Origin: Tropicimonas sp. IMCC34043
GTDB taxonomy: Bacteria; Pseudomonadota; Alphaproteobacteria; Rhodobacterales; Rhodobacteraceae
Assembly: GCF_003390845.1 (NCBI RefSeq)
Contig: NZ_QMEK01000005.1
Coordinates: 186,001-250,000 of the forward strand
Reading direction: 5' to 3'
DNA: 64,000 nt
In this document: in pieces, positions 26,223 to 35,037 of the stretch
Numbering within the stretch: position 1 is the stretch's first letter
How the letters are laid out: each line of letters starts with the position of its first letter
Position numbers and translations under genes: made by a program
The notes under the pieces: generated by a model
Database searches by the model: none
What the model was told of the DNA's origin: nothing
Seen by the model: only the letters and a program-made list of their open reading frames with translations

Positions 26223-27713
26223 CTAGTTGGCGTTTGTCGCGTAGTTCATCACGTGGAAGATCACGTTCTGCTCGATGGTTCCGTCAAACAGGTGCGCCCA
26301 GGGACCCTTTGCATAAAGCGCCACGTCGACACCCGAATGCGACTCGGAGTCCTTCGGGATGAGGACCTGCTGGTTGTAGTCGAGGTCCTGGGCCTGCTCC
26401 TGTGTGATCTCCGGGCGTCCGTCCGGCGCGGTGAAGCGGCCGTCGTCCTGCTTGACCATGACCGAGCTTGCGCCGTTCAGATAACCGACGACGGTAAAGG
26501 GCTTGCCGTCGTCCGCCAGCACCAGCTCGTCGCTGTGCTCGATCCCCTGCTTGGCAACGTCAAAGCACAGGCCGTCGATCGGCGTGCCACGGCCGCAATA
26601 GCCATTCATGGCAACGGCATGTTCGTGGTCGGCGGTGACAATGATCAGCGTGTCCGCGTCATCGGTCATTTCGTCGGCAAGGGCCACGGCGTCCGCAAAT
26701 GCCTTGCCGTCGATCATGGCGCGCTTGGCGTTGGTGGCATGGTTGGCGTGGTCGACGCGGCCGGCCTCGATCTCGAGGTAGAAGCCGTTTTCGTTGGTGC
26801 TGAGCGCTTCGATCGCCTTGGCGGTCATGTCGGCCAGCGAAGGCTCGGTTTCCGGGCGGTCGGCCTCGTAGGAGGCGTGGCTGTCGGACCAGAAACCCAG
26901 GATCGGCGCGTTGTCGGCGGCGGCGTCGAGGCCGGCCTTGTCGTGGACGAACTGAATGCCCAGGCCCTTGGCGCGATCGATCAGGTTCACGTCATCGGGG
27001 CGGTGGCCGGTGCCGCCATTCGGCGTGCCCATGCCCTTGGGGACAAAGTAGCGCGCGCCGCCACCCAGAGCGACGTCAAGCGTTCCGGCTTCCATGGCGT
27101 CGATCATCTGGGTCGCGATATCGGCCTGTGCGGTGCAGCCCTCGGGGACGGAATCTTCCCAGTTGCGGTTCGCGGTCTTGGCATAGACGGCGGCCGGCGT
27201 GGCATGGGTCAGACGCGCGGTCGTGACGGCACCCACGGATTTTCCGGCCTCCGTCATCAACTCCGAGAACAGGGTCAGCTCGTTGCCCGAGACCTTGGCG
27301 CAATCGCCATGGATCGCGTTTTCGCCAAGGTTGATCAGGTTGAAGCGCTGCTTGACGCCCGTGTTCATCGCACCGGCCGTCGGGGCGGAGTCCGGGGTTT
27401 GGGCATTGATGTTGTAGGTCTTCACCAGCGCGAGGTAGGGGAATGCCTCCTGCGGCTGCACATAGTCGTCGCCCATGCCGCCTTCCATCTGACCCGCATA
27501 GAGACGGTTCATGTAGTTCGAGGCGACGCCGTTGCCGTCGGCGACGAACAGGATCACATTCCGCGCCTTGTTGGTGTTCTGCGTCTTGGCCAGTTCGGCC
27601 TGAATGCGCTCTTGACCGGCCTTGTACCAATCGCTGTCGGCCTGGGCGATTTCCTGTGCGCCGGCACTTCCGGCGGCAAGAGCGATCGCGGAAACCGCAA
27701 TGAAATGTCTCAT
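26223..27713 (-). CDS. phoA: Alkaline phosphatase (PhoA family)
   Basis: A 496-residue secreted phosphomonoesterase. The Sec signal ends at about residue 19 (SAGA). Active-site blocks are VADGNG (first metal-binding Asp), the nucleophile region PDSAPTAGAMNTGVK with the DSA serine, EIEAGRVDHANHATN (second metal cluster), TADHEHA, and SESHSGVDVALYAKGP with a Zn-binding His. The enzyme releases phosphate from phosphomonoesters in the periplasm and needs Zn and Mg. It is first in an operon with a Tat-signal protein and an ABC transporter. A Pho-box-like repeat lies about 52 bases upstream, so induction by phosphate starvation is likely. Confidence 0.92.
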   Translation of the reverse strand: MRHFIAVSAIALAAGSAGAQEIAQADSDWYKAGQERIQAELAKTQNTNKARNVILFVADGNGVASNYMNRLYAGQMEGGMGDDYVQPQEAFPYLALVKTYNINAQTPDSAPTAGAMNTGVKQRFNLINLGENAIHGDCAKVSGNELTLFSELMTEAGKSVGAVTTARLTHATPAAVYAKTANRNWEDSVPEGCTAQADIATQMIDAMEAGTLDVALGGGARYFVPKGMGTPNGGTGHRPDDVNLIDRAKGLGIQFVHDKAGLDAAADNAPILGFWSDSHASYEADRPETEPSLADMTAKAIEALSTNENGFYLEIEAGRVDHANHATNAKRAMIDGKAFADAVALADEMTDDADTLIIVTADHEHAVAMNGYCGRGTPIDGLCFDVAKQGIEHSDELVLADDGKPFTVVGYLNGASSVMVKQDDGRFTAPDGRPEITQEQAQDLDYNQQVLIPKDSESHSGVDVALYAKGPWAHLFDGTIEQNVIFHVMNYATNAN

Positions 27714-28056
27714 GGATAGTTCCTGTTCGTTTTTTGGCGTTCCCCCGTGCGGTAGTCTTGGTGCGTGACAGAATTGGAAAAATCTTGCGACAGTTCTGCG
27801 AAGAGACTGACTGGAGCGCGTTGACGTTGCGACAACACGAGGATTTGCATTTTGTTATCCACAGGTAACCGGCCCGGCAGGTCCGTGTGACCGGACCGGC
27901 GTCGTCACCGAGCGGGCGAGGTTGCCCGGTCTGGTCGACCGGACCGGGCGTCTTAAACCTCAACCTCTGCCTTGATCGCCGTCGAGGCGACTGGGGCGCG
28001 AGCTCCCGGCCATCGTTCCGGCGCGGATGCTCACCTGTCCGGAACCGCCGCGCGTT
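27714..28056. promoter_or_regulatory. phoA upstream region with Pho-box-like repeat and a stem-loop
   Basis: Read on the minus strand, CTGTCGCAAGA (27793-27783) and CTGTCAC (27771-27765) are 22 bases apart, which is two 11-base Pho-box units, with a T-rich middle unit. A further TTGTCGCAACG lies upstream (near 27835). The right part holds a perfect 8-bp stem GCCCGGTC/GACCGGGC (27924-27949) that may end the leftward autotransporter transcript. No gene is seen in these 343 bases. Confidence 0.4.
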
Positions 28057-30978
28057 TCAGAATCTCCAGGTCACGTCGGCTTGCAGGACCGAGGAACTGA
28101 CGTCCTCGGCGAATTGTCCGACATAGGAAATTCCGACGCTCCCCTGACGGCTGATCAGAACGTCGATGCCAAGCTCGACGAGCGCAGTGTTTTCGGCCAA
28201 CGGCACGCCGGAGACCGTGAAGTCGGAGCCGGAGGCGGCGTTGAACGCGAAGTCCTGCTGTGGCGTGAGGTCCCCGAAGGCGTTCTGCCAGGCAAGCGAG
28301 CCACGCGCGATCAGCGCCTTGCCGCCAGAAAGCTCGACGTTGGTTGCGGCTCTGACACCGATGGTGCCGTAACCGACGTCCGAGGAACTCGATGACCCTT
28401 TCAGGCCGGCATCGGCACCGCTTTCGGTGAAGCTGTCGGTGTCGACATTCACCCAGGCCAGTCCCGCGAAGGGCTCCAGCGCGATGTCCCGGAGGGCGAC
28501 GCCATATCCGATTTCCGCGAAGGCCTGCGCGGTTCGGGCATCGTAATCGGCCTTCGCCTTGTCACTGGTGCCGGCAAGCGAGATCGTGCGCTCCGAGTCT
28601 ATCTGGCTGAAAATGTAGTTGGCCCCGAAGCGCAGGCTGAACGGACCCGCCGCCGTCCCCGCATAGATCCCCAGCAACTGGCTGTCGGCGTCAAAGGAAC
28701 TGGAAAGCTCGTCGACGTCGGAGTTTGATTGGTAAAAGCCAAAGGCGGCGCCGAGAGTCCAGTTGTCGATCTGGGTATCCGCGCCAAGGATGATGCCGCC
28801 GACGGTTTCGCTTACGTCATAGGTTCCGTTGCTGCCATCCAGATCGTTCCAGCCGCCGAAGCCCTGCGCCCAGAATGACGAACCGGATCCGGTTGCCATG
28901 GGCGTGCCCGGATAGGCGGTGCCTGCGGTCTGCGTGGACCGGGACACCTCGGCGCCCATCGAGGAGATTCTGGACAAGGCGGTCAGGGCGGTGTTCTGCC
29001 CGGGGTCGGTTGCCTGCCGCAGACGCCCGAGGATTGCCAGACGGCCATAGAGGCTGTCGCCGATCAATACGGACTGCTCGCTTGCAAAGCCTTCACCCGA
29101 GAGGGCGTCCAGCGCACCGGGCAACTGGTTCGCATCAAGCCGGTAGAGCGGATCGAGCGCCGACGGCAGGTCCGCCAGGATGTTTCCCACCTTGGTGTTG
29201 ATGAGGCTGTCGATGGCAGCGCCCACGGCCTTGCCGTTGTCGGTGTTGCCTGCCAGCCGGGCCAGCCCCGCGGAGACGTTCAGCGTGACCTCGGTCGGGG
29301 AATAGCCGAGCGTCGGCACGAACAGGTCCGGCAGGCCCGGGGTTTCAAGCGTTGCAAAGGTGCCGGTGATGTCCTGGTTTGCGGTGACGAGTGTGTAGGT
29401 CTTCTTGTAGACGTCAGACTGGAAGCGCGCCGCCAGCGTGCCGTCGAGCCGGGCCAGGTCGGTCTGCAGCATGTCATTGCTCTGCGCGTCGATCCGCAGG
29501 CTCAGTGTCCCGGTATCGGTCTGGGCGTAGGTGCCGCTGATCTGCTGGACGGTGCCCGCACCGGGGGCTGACACACCAAGCCAGCCGCTGTTCTCGAACC
29601 GGGTTTCGGGCCCGGCCGAAATGTTGACGCGTCCGTCGATCGTGCCCTCGTTGACAACCATCGTGCCGCGCGCATCGGGGCCCGAGACGATGGCATCCGC
29701 GCCGGGATCGGCGATCAGGGTGCCAGCGTTCAGCAATGTGCCGTAGGTGCCGTTCATCCGCACGCCGGCACTGCCAAGGCCGGTTGCCGTGATCGTGCCG
29801 TCGTTGGTGATGACGCCGTATGTCTCGCCCTTGATGCCGACACTCGACCTCCCCTCCACGAGGATCGTCGAATGGTTCACCACGTCATCCCCGCCGGGTT
29901 GCGTGACGATGCCGGTCGCATTGTCGGACGAGACCACCAGCGGCGTCAGATTGCGGATCGGATTATAGATGCCCGGTATTGTGGCGACATAGCCGTACTG
30001 GACACCGTCGAGGATGTAGATGCCGATCACCTTGTCGCCATAGGCGGAATTGGCCGAGACAACTTCGCCGGGGACGTCGATTTCGTACCATGTGACGGTT
30101 CCATCGGCAGCGACATGCATCACCGCCGGGTGAACCGCGAGATCGGCGGTGATCCAGTTGGTCACAAGATTGTAGGCGCCCGCCGTGCCTGCGCCGGTAA
30201 TGCCTTCGAAATGCGTCGCAATTGCCAGCGGGTGATCGTAGGTCGTATAGGTGCCGGTCGCCAGATCATAGATATAGCCGTGTTCGAGGTCGGCCCTCTC
30301 CCCGCGCTTGAAATATCCACCCGAGATCTTGTCGCCATAGATGCCATAGGCCGTCGTACTGATGGCATCGGGAATGTTGTTGTTGATGTACTGGCCGCTG
30401 TCGATCTCGTAGATGAACGCATTGCCGGTCGCGTACTCGGTGTCATAATTGCCGACCACCCGGTTGCCGAACGTGCTGTGGGCGATGGTAAACAGGGTCT
30501 TGGCACCTCTGTCGGGATAGATCAGGTCCTTGATCTGCTCGCCGGGCGCGGCCGCGCCGTCATAGATATAGCTCAGGTCGTTCGGTGCCGAGTCCTCGGT
30601 CTGGTAGCTGCCGACAGTGCGCAGGATACCGGCCGGGGTCCCAAAGCTCGGACCGTAGGGCGATGAACTGATGGCGCCGGGAAAGTTCACACCGTCCTCG
30701 GTGGCCACCGGCATCGGAGCCCACACTTGCGTGCCAAGGTTGTAGTAGAGCCCACCGGTCGCGGTCGTGCCGGGGATCACATAGTTGCCGACGACGTTGT
30801 CGCCACGAATTCCCGTGAGAAATGTGGTCGTTTCCCCGAATGTCAGAGTCTCGTAGCTGGACACAACGGGATCTTTCGCATGGGCGGAAGATGCGATAAT
30901 TCCCGTACCTAAACCGATTACGACGACATACCCAATCCGTGAATACGGCATTCCTGACGGTCTTGACCCAATCGTCAT
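28057..30978 (-). CDS. Large autotransporter with repeat-rich passenger domain
   Basis: A 973-residue type V secretion protein. Residues 1 to about 33 are a signal peptide ending SSAHA. The next 300 or so residues hold several imperfect 50-60-residue repeats with the core VVGNY or ISGGYF, then a tyrosine-rich HGYIYD or NAFIYE and a GTYTTYDHP-like turn; they resemble HAF-type extracellular repeats. A linker region with Gly/Thr-rich beta-helix-like sequence (NDGTITATGLG, NEGTIDGRVNI) follows, and from about residue 700 the C-terminal beta-barrel begins (SSFWAQGFGGWNDLDG) and ends in ADVTWRF with the terminal Phe. I chose the ATG at 30978 because GAAGGGAG precedes it. It is likely surface exposed; the ligand is unknown. 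Confidence 0.88.
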   Translation of the reverse strand: MTIGSRPSGMPYSRIGYVVVIGLGTGIIASSAHAKDPVVSSYETLTFGETTTFLTGIRGDNVVGNYVIPGTTATGGLYYNLGTQVWAPMPVATEDGVNFPGAISSSPYGPSFGTPAGILRTVGSYQTEDSAPNDLSYIYDGAAAPGEQIKDLIYPDRGAKTLFTIAHSTFGNRVVGNYDTEYATGNAFIYEIDSGQYINNNIPDAISTTAYGIYGDKISGGYFKRGERADLEHGYIYDLATGTYTTYDHPLAIATHFEGITGAGTAGAYNLVTNWITADLAVHPAVMHVAADGTVTWYEIDVPGEVVSANSAYGDKVIGIYILDGVQYGYVATIPGIYNPIRNLTPLVVSSDNATGIVTQPGGDDVVNHSTILVEGRSSVGIKGETYGVITNDGTITATGLGSAGVRMNGTYGTLLNAGTLIADPGADAIVSGPDARGTMVVNEGTIDGRVNISAGPETRFENSGWLGVSAPGAGTVQQISGTYAQTDTGTLSLRIDAQSNDMLQTDLARLDGTLAARFQSDVYKKTYTLVTANQDITGTFATLETPGLPDLFVPTLGYSPTEVTLNVSAGLARLAGNTDNGKAVGAAIDSLINTKVGNILADLPSALDPLYRLDANQLPGALDALSGEGFASEQSVLIGDSLYGRLAILGRLRQATDPGQNTALTALSRISSMGAEVSRSTQTAGTAYPGTPMATGSGSSFWAQGFGGWNDLDGSNGTYDVSETVGGIILGADTQIDNWTLGAAFGFYQSNSDVDELSSSFDADSQLLGIYAGTAAGPFSLRFGANYIFSQIDSERTISLAGTSDKAKADYDARTAQAFAEIGYGVALRDIALEPFAGLAWVNVDTDSFTESGADAGLKGSSSSSDVGYGTIGVRAATNVELSGGKALIARGSLAWQNAFGDLTPQQDFAFNAASGSDFTVSGVPLAENTALVELGIDVLISRQGSVGISYVGQFAEDVSSSVLQADVTWRF

Positions 30979-31592
30979 GGTGGACTCCCTTCGCGCCAAT
31001 GAAAATCCCCTACCTTCATCCCGCGATGGGATTGGAATAGGCGAGTGGTCAACGATTGTTGGATGACCGGGTTTTTACAACAGATTTTTTTCCTGAAATA
31101 CTGACTGGTGCTAAGGCGCATCTGTCAGGATGGCTTTTCGTCGGATAATTTACGCTCGGAAACTGCCGACCGTGTTCGGCAATTGGAGCCAATGAAGCCC
31201 GCAGGAAACGAGGGAGAAATCAAAACCCGCAGGCCTCATTGGAAGTCGGCCGAAGCCGTAGGTCATCCGTTCAGGGATGTTCACGCCCCTCCGTACCATT
31301 CGACCGGAGCGGCCGTACTGACGCAGGTTGGTGTCGGTGAAAAAAATGCGCTGCGCCTCGGCCTTCGCCTCACCGGCCTCGGGCGGCGCGCCGACCCGCG
31401 TTCCCGCGGCTTGCGCGGTTCAAACCTGACCGTCACGCGCCAAACAATCGATTGGTCAACAATTGGTGCAAGGTCTTCGATCTGATGATGACTGGCTCGC
31501 GGAGACCCGAGAGGCTAGTACCTTCCAACATCTGTCGGAGCGCCGCCGTATTGCCCGCGCCTCGACCCCATTTGCACACAGCGAGACATGAC
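30979..31592. other. Divergent intergenic region, no gene seen
   Basis: These 614 bases separate the leftward autotransporter from the rightward alcohol dehydrogenase. The first 120 bases are AT-rich, with T-runs near 31071-31092, and probably hold the autotransporter promoter. Two short repeats stand out: CAAC-GATT-GTTG inside a GGTCA...TGACC frame (31048-31069), and a related AACAATCGATTGGTCAACAATTGG-like patch around 31443-31466. Both could be regulator sites. One frame stays open but has no family motif or ribosome-binding site. Confidence 0.35.
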
Positions 31593-32639
31593 ATGCAGAC
31601 CACCGGCTATGCCGCACAGGACGCCGACACCCCTCTGGCGCCTTTCAGCTTTGAACGTCGCGCTGCGCGCGAGAACGACGTGGTGATGGAGATCCTGTAT
31701 TGCGGGGTCTGCCATTCCGACCTGCACTGGGCACACAACGATTGGGGCTGGACCACCTTCCCGGCGGTTCCGGGCCACGAGATCGTCGGCCGGGTGATCG
31801 AGGTCGGACCCGACGTGACGAATTACAGGGTTGGCGATCATGTTGCCGTCGGTTGCATGGTCGACAGCTGCCAGCATTGTGACCAGTGCGAAAAGGGCGA
31901 AGAGCAGCTTTGCCGCGAAGGCAACACCGGCACCTATGGCGGGCTCGATCGCATCTCCGGGGAACTGACCTACGGCGGCTATTCCAAACATCTGGTCGTG
32001 CGCGAGGAATTTGTGCTGCGGCTGCCGGAGGGCCTCGATATCTCCAAGGCGGCGCCGTTGCTCTGCGCGGGGATCACCACCTGGTCGCCGCTGCGGACAT
32101 GGAATGTCGGGGCAGGCAGCCGCGTCGGCGTCGTGGGTCTTGGAGGGCTTGGCCACATGGCGGTAAAGCTCGCCGCGGGCCTTGGCGCGCATGTCACGGT
32201 GCTGAGCCGGACCGCCGACAAGGAAGCCGATGCAAAGAACCTCGGTGCCGATGCCCTGTTGGTGTCGTCAGACGAGGAAGCGATGGCGCAGGCGGCAAAC
32301 GGATTTGACCTGATCATCGACACGGTGCCGGTCAAGCACGACCTCGCGCCCTATCTGCCGCTTCTGGATGTGGACGGCACGCTCGTGATCGTCGGTCAGG
32401 TCGGACCGGTGCCCGAACTGTCGACGGTTCCCTTGCTGACGGGGCGCCGCCGCATCGCCGGATCGCCGATCGGCGGTATCCGCGAAACCCAGGAGATGCT
32501 CGATTTCTGTGCCGAGAAAAACATCCTTCCCGAGGTCGAGATGATCCGCATGGACGAGATCAACAACGCCTTCGAGCGGATGGTGAAGTCCGACGTCCGC
32601 TATCGCTTTGTCATCGACATGGCCTCGTTGCAGGTCTGA
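31593..32639 (+). CDS. Zinc-dependent alcohol dehydrogenase (CAD/YahK type)
   Basis: A 348-residue medium-chain dehydrogenase. The catalytic zinc ligands are Cys in CGVCHSDLHWAHNDW, His-Glu in VPGHEIVGRV and the later Cys in LCAGITTWSPL; the structural zinc site is the four-Cys lobe CQHCDQCEKGEEQLC. The cofactor motif is GLGGLGHMAVKLA followed by VLSRTADK, which suits NADP. Members reduce aldehydes or oxidise alcohols. GAGACATG precedes the ATG, so the ribosome-binding site is weak and a longer start is possible. It is convergent with the polyol operon, and no operon partner is seen. Confidence 0.9.
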   Translation: MQTTGYAAQDADTPLAPFSFERRAARENDVVMEILYCGVCHSDLHWAHNDWGWTTFPAVPGHEIVGRVIEVGPDVTNYRVGDHVAVGCMVDSCQHCDQCEKGEEQLCREGNTGTYGGLDRISGELTYGGYSKHLVVREEFVLRLPEGLDISKAAPLLCAGITTWSPLRTWNVGAGSRVGVVGLGGLGHMAVKLAAGLGAHVTVLSRTADKEADAKNLGADALLVSSDEEAMAQAANGFDLIIDTVPVKHDLAPYLPLLDVDGTLVIVGQVGPVPELSTVPLLTGRRRIAGSPIGGIRETQEMLDFCAEKNILPEVEMIRMDEINNAFERMVKSDVRYRFVIDMASLQV

Positions 32640-32646
32640 CGGACCA

Positions 32647-32667
32647 GGGGCGGCAAGGTGCCGCCCC
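32647..32667 (+). terminator. Terminator-like stem-loop after the alcohol dehydrogenase
   Basis: GGGGCGGCA and TGCCGCCCC form a perfect 9-bp stem with a 3-base loop, eight bases after the stop codon. A second stem, CGCCGGCC/GGCCGGCG at 32765-32785, is nearer the convergent aldolase gene and may serve that side. Confidence 0.55.
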
Positions 32668-32870
32668 GCCGACGTCCCGGGCAGAGCACCCGGGGGATCG
32701 GACAAGACGGCACCTTGGCCCCGGTTCGCGTCGCGGCCTTGCGGTCTGGCGGTCAACGCGGCCACGCCGGCCTGTGCGGCCGGCGCGATGGTTCCCTTTG
32801 AGCGTCGGCCGGCGTTCTGCCGCTGGTGCGGCGGCGGCGCCCACGCGCTTGCCACCGGTTTTGCCCGCGT

Positions 32871-34142
32871 TCAGCGGGCGGCGGCCGGGCGCAGCTTGGC
32901 CTGTTCCAGTTCCCAGTATTCGATCAGGAACTGTTCGGCCCGGGGGATCGGCTGGTACTGGCCAAGCCGTTCGGCCGACCGCACGACGCGCAGGTTCTGT
33001 TCGGCCAGATCGGCGTTGATCCCCGCCTCGCGCGCCGATTTCCCGATGCCGATCACCCCGAGCCCGCGAATGATTGCCACCCTTGGCGCCGTGTCCAGCA
33101 TGATCACCGGCGCGCGTGCTGCCGGTGCGTGAAGATCGAAATAGCTGCAGTAGGCCCGCCCAAAGGCATCGATTGCATCGGCAATTTCGGTCTTCGTGGC
33201 ATCGGGCGACAACACCAGCGGGAAGGGCTTGATCCGGATCACATGGTCGGGCGTGATCGTGCCGCGCGCCACAGCCGACAGCAGCGCCGGGTCCGACGCA
33301 AGTTCGGCCGTCGGCATCCCCGCACGCAGGTCAAGCTGCACGCCATCGCCGAATGCCGGCAAGCCGGTCAGCGCTGCGGCAAGCCGTTCGGCGATGGCGG
33401 CAAGCCCGTCGTTCGCTGCAGGCACAGGCATCGGCGGCAGGGCTGCACCGGCAGAGGCCAAATGGGCCTCGCAAACGGAAACGACCTCTATGAACCGTCC
33501 ATAGCTCTGGTCCGCCGTGTCGCCCCAGGTGAACAGCCCGTGGTGGGCCAGCCACATCGCCTGCGCCGCAGGAGACGCTGCGGCCGCCGCGGCACCGGCG
33601 ATGGCCAGATCGAAACCGGGAAAGACATAGGGCAGAAAAATCACGCTCTCCCCGAAGAGTGCGGCGACCAGCCGGCGCTGCTCTGCCTCGGGTTGGTTCG
33701 ACAACGCCAACATGGCCGAGGCATGGCCGTGATCCACAAACCGCGCTGGCAGAAAGGCGTGCAGCAGCGTCTCGACCGACGGATCTGGCGATTGCGGGTC
33801 GAGCAGATGGCCGCGCAGGAAGCGCATCATCTCGCCGTCGCCAAAGCGCACACCCTGCGCGTGGATGTCGAGGATGGGCGCAAGACGCAGCCCCGGCAGG
33901 TCCGCCGCCTGCACCCTGGCAAGATCGCGGCCGCTGCCCTTCACATGCAGCACCGGCTCCGGCCCGCGGCCGAGATCGCGCATCACCTTGACCGAGGTGT
34001 TGCCGCCCCCGTGCATGGCCAGTTCCGGCTCGCCGCCGATCAGCCGCGAGGAATAGGCCCGCCGTGCCAGAAGGGCGTCGGCCTCGGTTGTGGCGTCGGC
34101 CGCCAGTTCGGCGGCCTCCGCTTCGTTCCAACGATTCAGCAT
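32871..34142 (-). CDS. Stand-alone class II aldolase (RhaD-like half of an aldolase/SDR fusion)
   Basis: A 423-residue class II (Zn-dependent) aldolase-type protein. It carries HGGGNTS at residues 44-50, KGSGRDLARVQ, NPSVETLLHAFLP-like PSVETLLHAFLPARFVDHGH with metal-binding His, and HHGLFTWGDTADQSYGRFIE. The order and length match the N-terminal half of the fused rhamnulose-1-phosphate aldolase/SDR protein (about 700 residues). It ends LIEYWELEQAKLRPAAAR, right where the SDR half usually begins, so the dehydrogenase half is missing. It is the last gene of the leftward polyol operon; it starts 8 bases after the LsrF-like stop. It would cleave or isomerise a sugar phosphate, possibly together with the LsrF-like aldolase. 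Confidence 0.85.
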   Translation of the reverse strand: MLNRWNEAEAAELAADATTEADALLARRAYSSRLIGGEPELAMHGGGNTSVKVMRDLGRGPEPVLHVKGSGRDLARVQAADLPGLRLAPILDIHAQGVRFGDGEMMRFLRGHLLDPQSPDPSVETLLHAFLPARFVDHGHASAMLALSNQPEAEQRRLVAALFGESVIFLPYVFPGFDLAIAGAAAAAASPAAQAMWLAHHGLFTWGDTADQSYGRFIEVVSVCEAHLASAGAALPPMPVPAANDGLAAIAERLAAALTGLPAFGDGVQLDLRAGMPTAELASDPALLSAVARGTITPDHVIRIKPFPLVLSPDATKTEIADAIDAFGRAYCSYFDLHAPAARAPVIMLDTAPRVAIIRGLGVIGIGKSAREAGINADLAEQNLRVVRSAERLGQYQPIPRAEQFLIEYWELEQAKLRPAAAR

Positions 34143-34149
34143 TACGCGC

Positions 34150-35037
34150 TCACGCTGCTTTGGCTTGGCTGAGATCATTGTACATTTCGAACGCCTGTTC
34201 TGGCGGGGTGAGCTCGTGCACGACCGCACTGACCGCCTGGATCATCGCGACCGGATTGTCGGCGCGGAAGATGTTGCGCCCCATATCGACCCCCGCGGCG
34301 CCCTGGTCCACGGCGCGATAGGCCACTTCCAGCGCTTCGCGTTCGGGGATTTTCTTGCCACCGGCGATGACAATGGGCACCGGGCAGCCTGCACAGACCC
34401 GCTCGAACCCGTCTTCGACGAAATAGCTCTTGACGTATTGCGCGCCGATCTCGGCGGCAATCCGGGTGGCAAGGCCAAAATAGCGCGCGTCCCGCGCCAT
34501 GTCCTTGCCGACGCCGGTGACCGCAAGGGTCGGCATTCCGACGCGGTTGCCGGCGTCGATCAGACGGATCAGGTTGTTGATCGACTTATGCTCGTATTCC
34601 GAGCCGATATAGATCTGCGCCGCCATTGCGCAGACGTTCATGCGCAGCGCGTCTTCCATGTCAACCGCGACCGTCTCGTTCGAGAGCTCGGACATGATCG
34701 AATTGCCGCCCGACGCGCGCATCACGATCGGCTTCCGGATTGCCGCCGGCACGGTGCTGCGCAGCATGCCGCGGGTACACATCAGCACGTCGGCATAGTC
34801 AAAGAGCGGTGCGATGTTCACATCGACCCGCTCCAGCCCGGTTGTCGGCCCCTGGAAATAGCCGTGGTCGAAGGCCAGCATGACCGTGCGTCCGGTGTCG
34901 GGGCGGAAAATTCGGGCCAGCCGGTTCTGCATCCCCCAGTCATAGGCGCCAGCGCCCTTGAGAAAGAAGGCCTTGTTGCGGGCGGGGATATCGAGGGCAT
35001 AGTCCTTGCCGTCGTGAATGTCGTCGAGATCAGCCAT
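34150..35037 (-). CDS. lsrF: LsrF-type class I aldolase/thiolase
   Basis: A 295-residue protein strikingly like Escherichia coli LsrF as I remember it: both open MADLDDI and share [19 protein letters not shown] and [11 protein letters not shown]-like blocks. The Schiff-base lysine is Lys203 in [14 protein letters not shown], the same position as in the E. coli protein, and [12 protein letters not shown] and [12 protein letters not shown] follow. E. coli LsrF converts the phosphorylated autoinducer-2 product with CoA into dihydroxyacetone phosphate and acetyl-CoA. Here the usual LsrB, LsrK and LsrG partners are absent, so the natural substrate may be a related ketose phosphate. It overlaps the kinase end by 8 bases. 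Confidence 0.9.
   Translation of the reverse strand: MADLDDIHDGKDYALDIPARNKAFFLKGAGAYDWGMQNRLARIFRPDTGRTVMLAFDHGYFQGPTTGLERVDVNIAPLFDYADVLMCTRGMLRSTVPAAIRKPIVMRASGGNSIMSELSNETVAVDMEDALRMNVCAMAAQIYIGSEYEHKSINNLIRLIDAGNRVGMPTLAVTGVGKDMARDARYFGLATRIAAEIGAQYVKSYFVEDGFERVCAGCPVPIVIAGGKKIPEREALEVAYRAVDQGAAGVDMGRNIFRADNPVAMIQAVSAVVHELTPPEQAFEMYNDLSQAKAA

Noticed and set aside
31108-31485. A 125-residue plus-strand frame before the alcohol dehydrogenase
   Set aside because: The composition is not protein-like, no start context is seen and it runs through AT-rich promoter sequence.
32640-32870. A residual SDR domain after the class II aldolase stop
   Set aside because: One frame reads AGVAALTARPQG, which faintly recalls an SDR start, but the glycine motif is missing and the stretch is dominated by hairpins; chance is the simpler reading.
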